This document shows, one piece after another, positions 61,130 through 64,000 of a stretch of 64,000 bases of DNA. This DNA comes from Lichtheimia corymbifera B2541. Taxonomy: Eukaryota; Mucoromycota; Mucoromycetes; Mucorales; Lichtheimiaceae. The stretch is from positions 186,001 to 250,000 of the forward strand of contig JNEU01001131.1 in assembly GCA_000697475.1 (NCBI GenBank), read 5' to 3'. The translations under genes and the position numbers were made by a program. The first letter of the stretch is position 1, and every line of letters starts with the position of its first letter. Below the pieces are notes generated by a model. That model did not search any database. It saw only the letters and a program-made list of their open reading frames with translations, and was not told the DNA's origin.

Positions 61130-62219
61130 ATTGTATTATGCGTATGTGTGTGGATGTGTGTGTGAAAGAATATCTGAAAGCAAACGAGAATGAAAGCGCT
61201 TGTATTTTATACTTGGGAATGTAATGCTGCAACCACTGGTAGTGTTACACACGCATCACATTAAAATATACCTGCTTTATCAAGCTTGCTGCTTGCCAAA
61301 GAGTGATCAAATCACCTTTGGATTATACAGCATACCCATCATTCAAGTTGATATGCCATGGACCAAGCCATATTTCGTTTGGGATGGGTTGTTTGCGCTC
61401 TGCAAGCTTACCATCGTACTGATATTATGCCCAGTCTGAGAAAATGAAAATGGGCTTACCCAACGTGTGAACTTGCAGAAGCGGCAAAAGACGCAGCACG
61501 GCTTTTCTTCCGGAAGTGCTAGTCTCTCGATCCATAATTGGAAGCTAGCATAGCGTTGAGCATCCAGGTAATGGCATACTACTACCCATATTGCAATATA
61601 ATCTCAATCCTCAGGACATGTAAAGTAAAATGGTCCCTAGGCTTATATCAATTTTCATTCATGCATACCCTATACGCGTCTATGTACAGCATTCATTCTA
61701 GGCATTAAATGACTCTTTCCACGATGCTTGATGAATTGCTTAAGCTACGTTGACCTAAGCTTGAATTTTCCTTTTACGGCATAGGTGGATCCTGTAGTGC
61801 AAAAGGAGAAGCTTTCTCACCCATGTCCGTGTGATCGAATGTTTGACCCAGTTTCTTGCACATCCTTTTGTTTTCTCGTTCTCCCACCCATCCTAGTAGC
61901 ACATGGATGTACAATAATCATGCAGAGTTATCAAGGTATTCCATTGTATACATATTGCACATTTAAGCACACAAAACCAAACCATATCCTGGGGCTGCAG
62001 CATGATGCATCTTTATCCTCCGCCAAATATCCAGCATTCTACTGACACACACACACCACGCACACACGCACACACGCACACACAGAAAACACAAAAGCAC
62101 ACAACAGGAGTAGCAAGCCTAATAGGGTATATTATACGGGGGAAAAAAGACAACAGATAAAATAAGTTTAGCTTAGATGGCATCATCGTCATCACCCATG
62201 GGTGGATGGATCGACTTGT
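61130..62219. other. intergenic, SDR promoter side and Rab6 3' side
   Basis: No gene supported. A CA/CACG-rich tract lies at 62043-62082. ORFs at 61200-61439 and 61785-62045 show no recognisable motif. Confidence 0.55.
62043..62082. repeat. CA/CACG-rich simple repeat
   Basis: Runs of CACACA interrupted by CG, just downstream of the Rab gene. Confidence 0.85.
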
Positions 62220-63372
<1,153 letters not shown>

Positions 63373-64000
63373 TGGGGGAGAATGGTGAAAGGAATAAAAG
63401 GAAGAAAGAAGAGCTGTAAAAGTTTTTCGTGTGCACTAGTGGGTTGTAGTAGTCTGTGCTGCAGGATCCCAAATGCAAGGCGACCAATGTACACAAGCAT
63501 CAGAGTTATGTGCTACGTCGTGACTATTTGGCGTTGGGACCCATCAACATAACCAACAAAATGATGCATTGCTTCACGCATGCGTGCATGTTTATTGTTT
63601 TTCACTCTTCTCTTGCACACAACAGCTTGCTCTCTTGATTGCTTGACACCCCCATAGTAATGAAGCATCGGGGGGTTCTGGTGTACAAACTCAATGGTAG
63701 CACAGACACAGCGGAGATGGGTTGCTGTGCTGTCCCGTTCCGAACAATGGAGGCAATCCTTGATATGATGCTTAAACACTGATTGCATGCATAAAATTGT
63801 AGATTGTACTATCCAAACCCCCAGACCTAACGAATACGCAGCAGATCATCACAAACGTATCAAAGATGTGAAACTACACCCCACATTCTATCAAAAACCA
63901 TGACATGAAATGTCATACTGATGTGCAGGTGATGATAAAAACTCGATTTAATAATAAAAGACCTATGGCGCTGGTGCCTTTTCTGTGGTGCCAAATTTTA
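63373..64000. other. Rab6 promoter and terminal intergenic DNA
   Basis: No gene supported up to the window end. The ORF at 63513-63788 (-) shows no recognisable motif. Confidence 0.5.

Overview
This is nuclear DNA of a filamentous fungus. Genes are intron-rich (typical introns 50-70 nt with GTAAGT/GTATGT-like donors), intergenic gaps are mostly short, and the protein set is fungal: SAGA Spt7, Num1/Mcp5 cortical anchor, Npr3, a Pep4-like protease, class II aldolase and Ach1. The secreted class 3 lipase closely resembles the Rhizomucor/Rhizopus type, which points to Mucoromycota, probably Mucorales. I infer this from gene content only. Spliced models were built by hand; where exon lengths are given they were checked for phase.

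Layout: 1-299, 3' end of an unrecognised gene (+). 694-4267, secreted GH31 alpha-glucosidase (+). 4356-5117, C2H2 zinc-finger factor (-). 5.1-10.9 kb, gene-poor, with a GA microsatellite. 10948-14324, Caf120/Skg3-like PH protein with a Met-rich tail (+). 14974-15798, ribosomal eL6 (+). 16652-18232, vacuolar-type aspartic protease (+), followed 131 bp later by a macro-domain protein (18364-19513, +). 21190-23074, acetyl-CoA hydrolase (+). 23812-25277, class 3 lipase (+). 26022-28541, a 2.5-kb giant inverted repeat (foldback-like element). 28.5-31.3 kb, gene-poor with a dispersed repeat pair.

From 31.3 kb the window is dense: ribosomal P0 (-), CK2 beta (+), a YGR210C-type OBG/YchF-like GTPase (-), aldolase (+), an unrecognised Asn/Lys-rich protein (-), Num1/Mcp5 (-), aldo-keto reductase (+), a PPR protein (-), an 87-residue unknown protein (+), Npr3 (+), Spt7 (+), a C2-plus-membrane-anchor protein (+), Tim17 (+), an SDR reductase (-) and a Rab6/Ypt6 GTPase (-). 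Most are housekeeping genes without obvious functional clustering.

The main unexplained structure is the giant inverted repeat at 26.0-28.5 kb. Each arm carries four diverged copies of a roughly 110-bp unit in mirror order, and it has no visible protein-coding gene of its own. A second theme is splicing: at least four, probably five, introns use GC-AG borders with a GCAAGT donor, and several genes have coding microexons of 7-24 nt.
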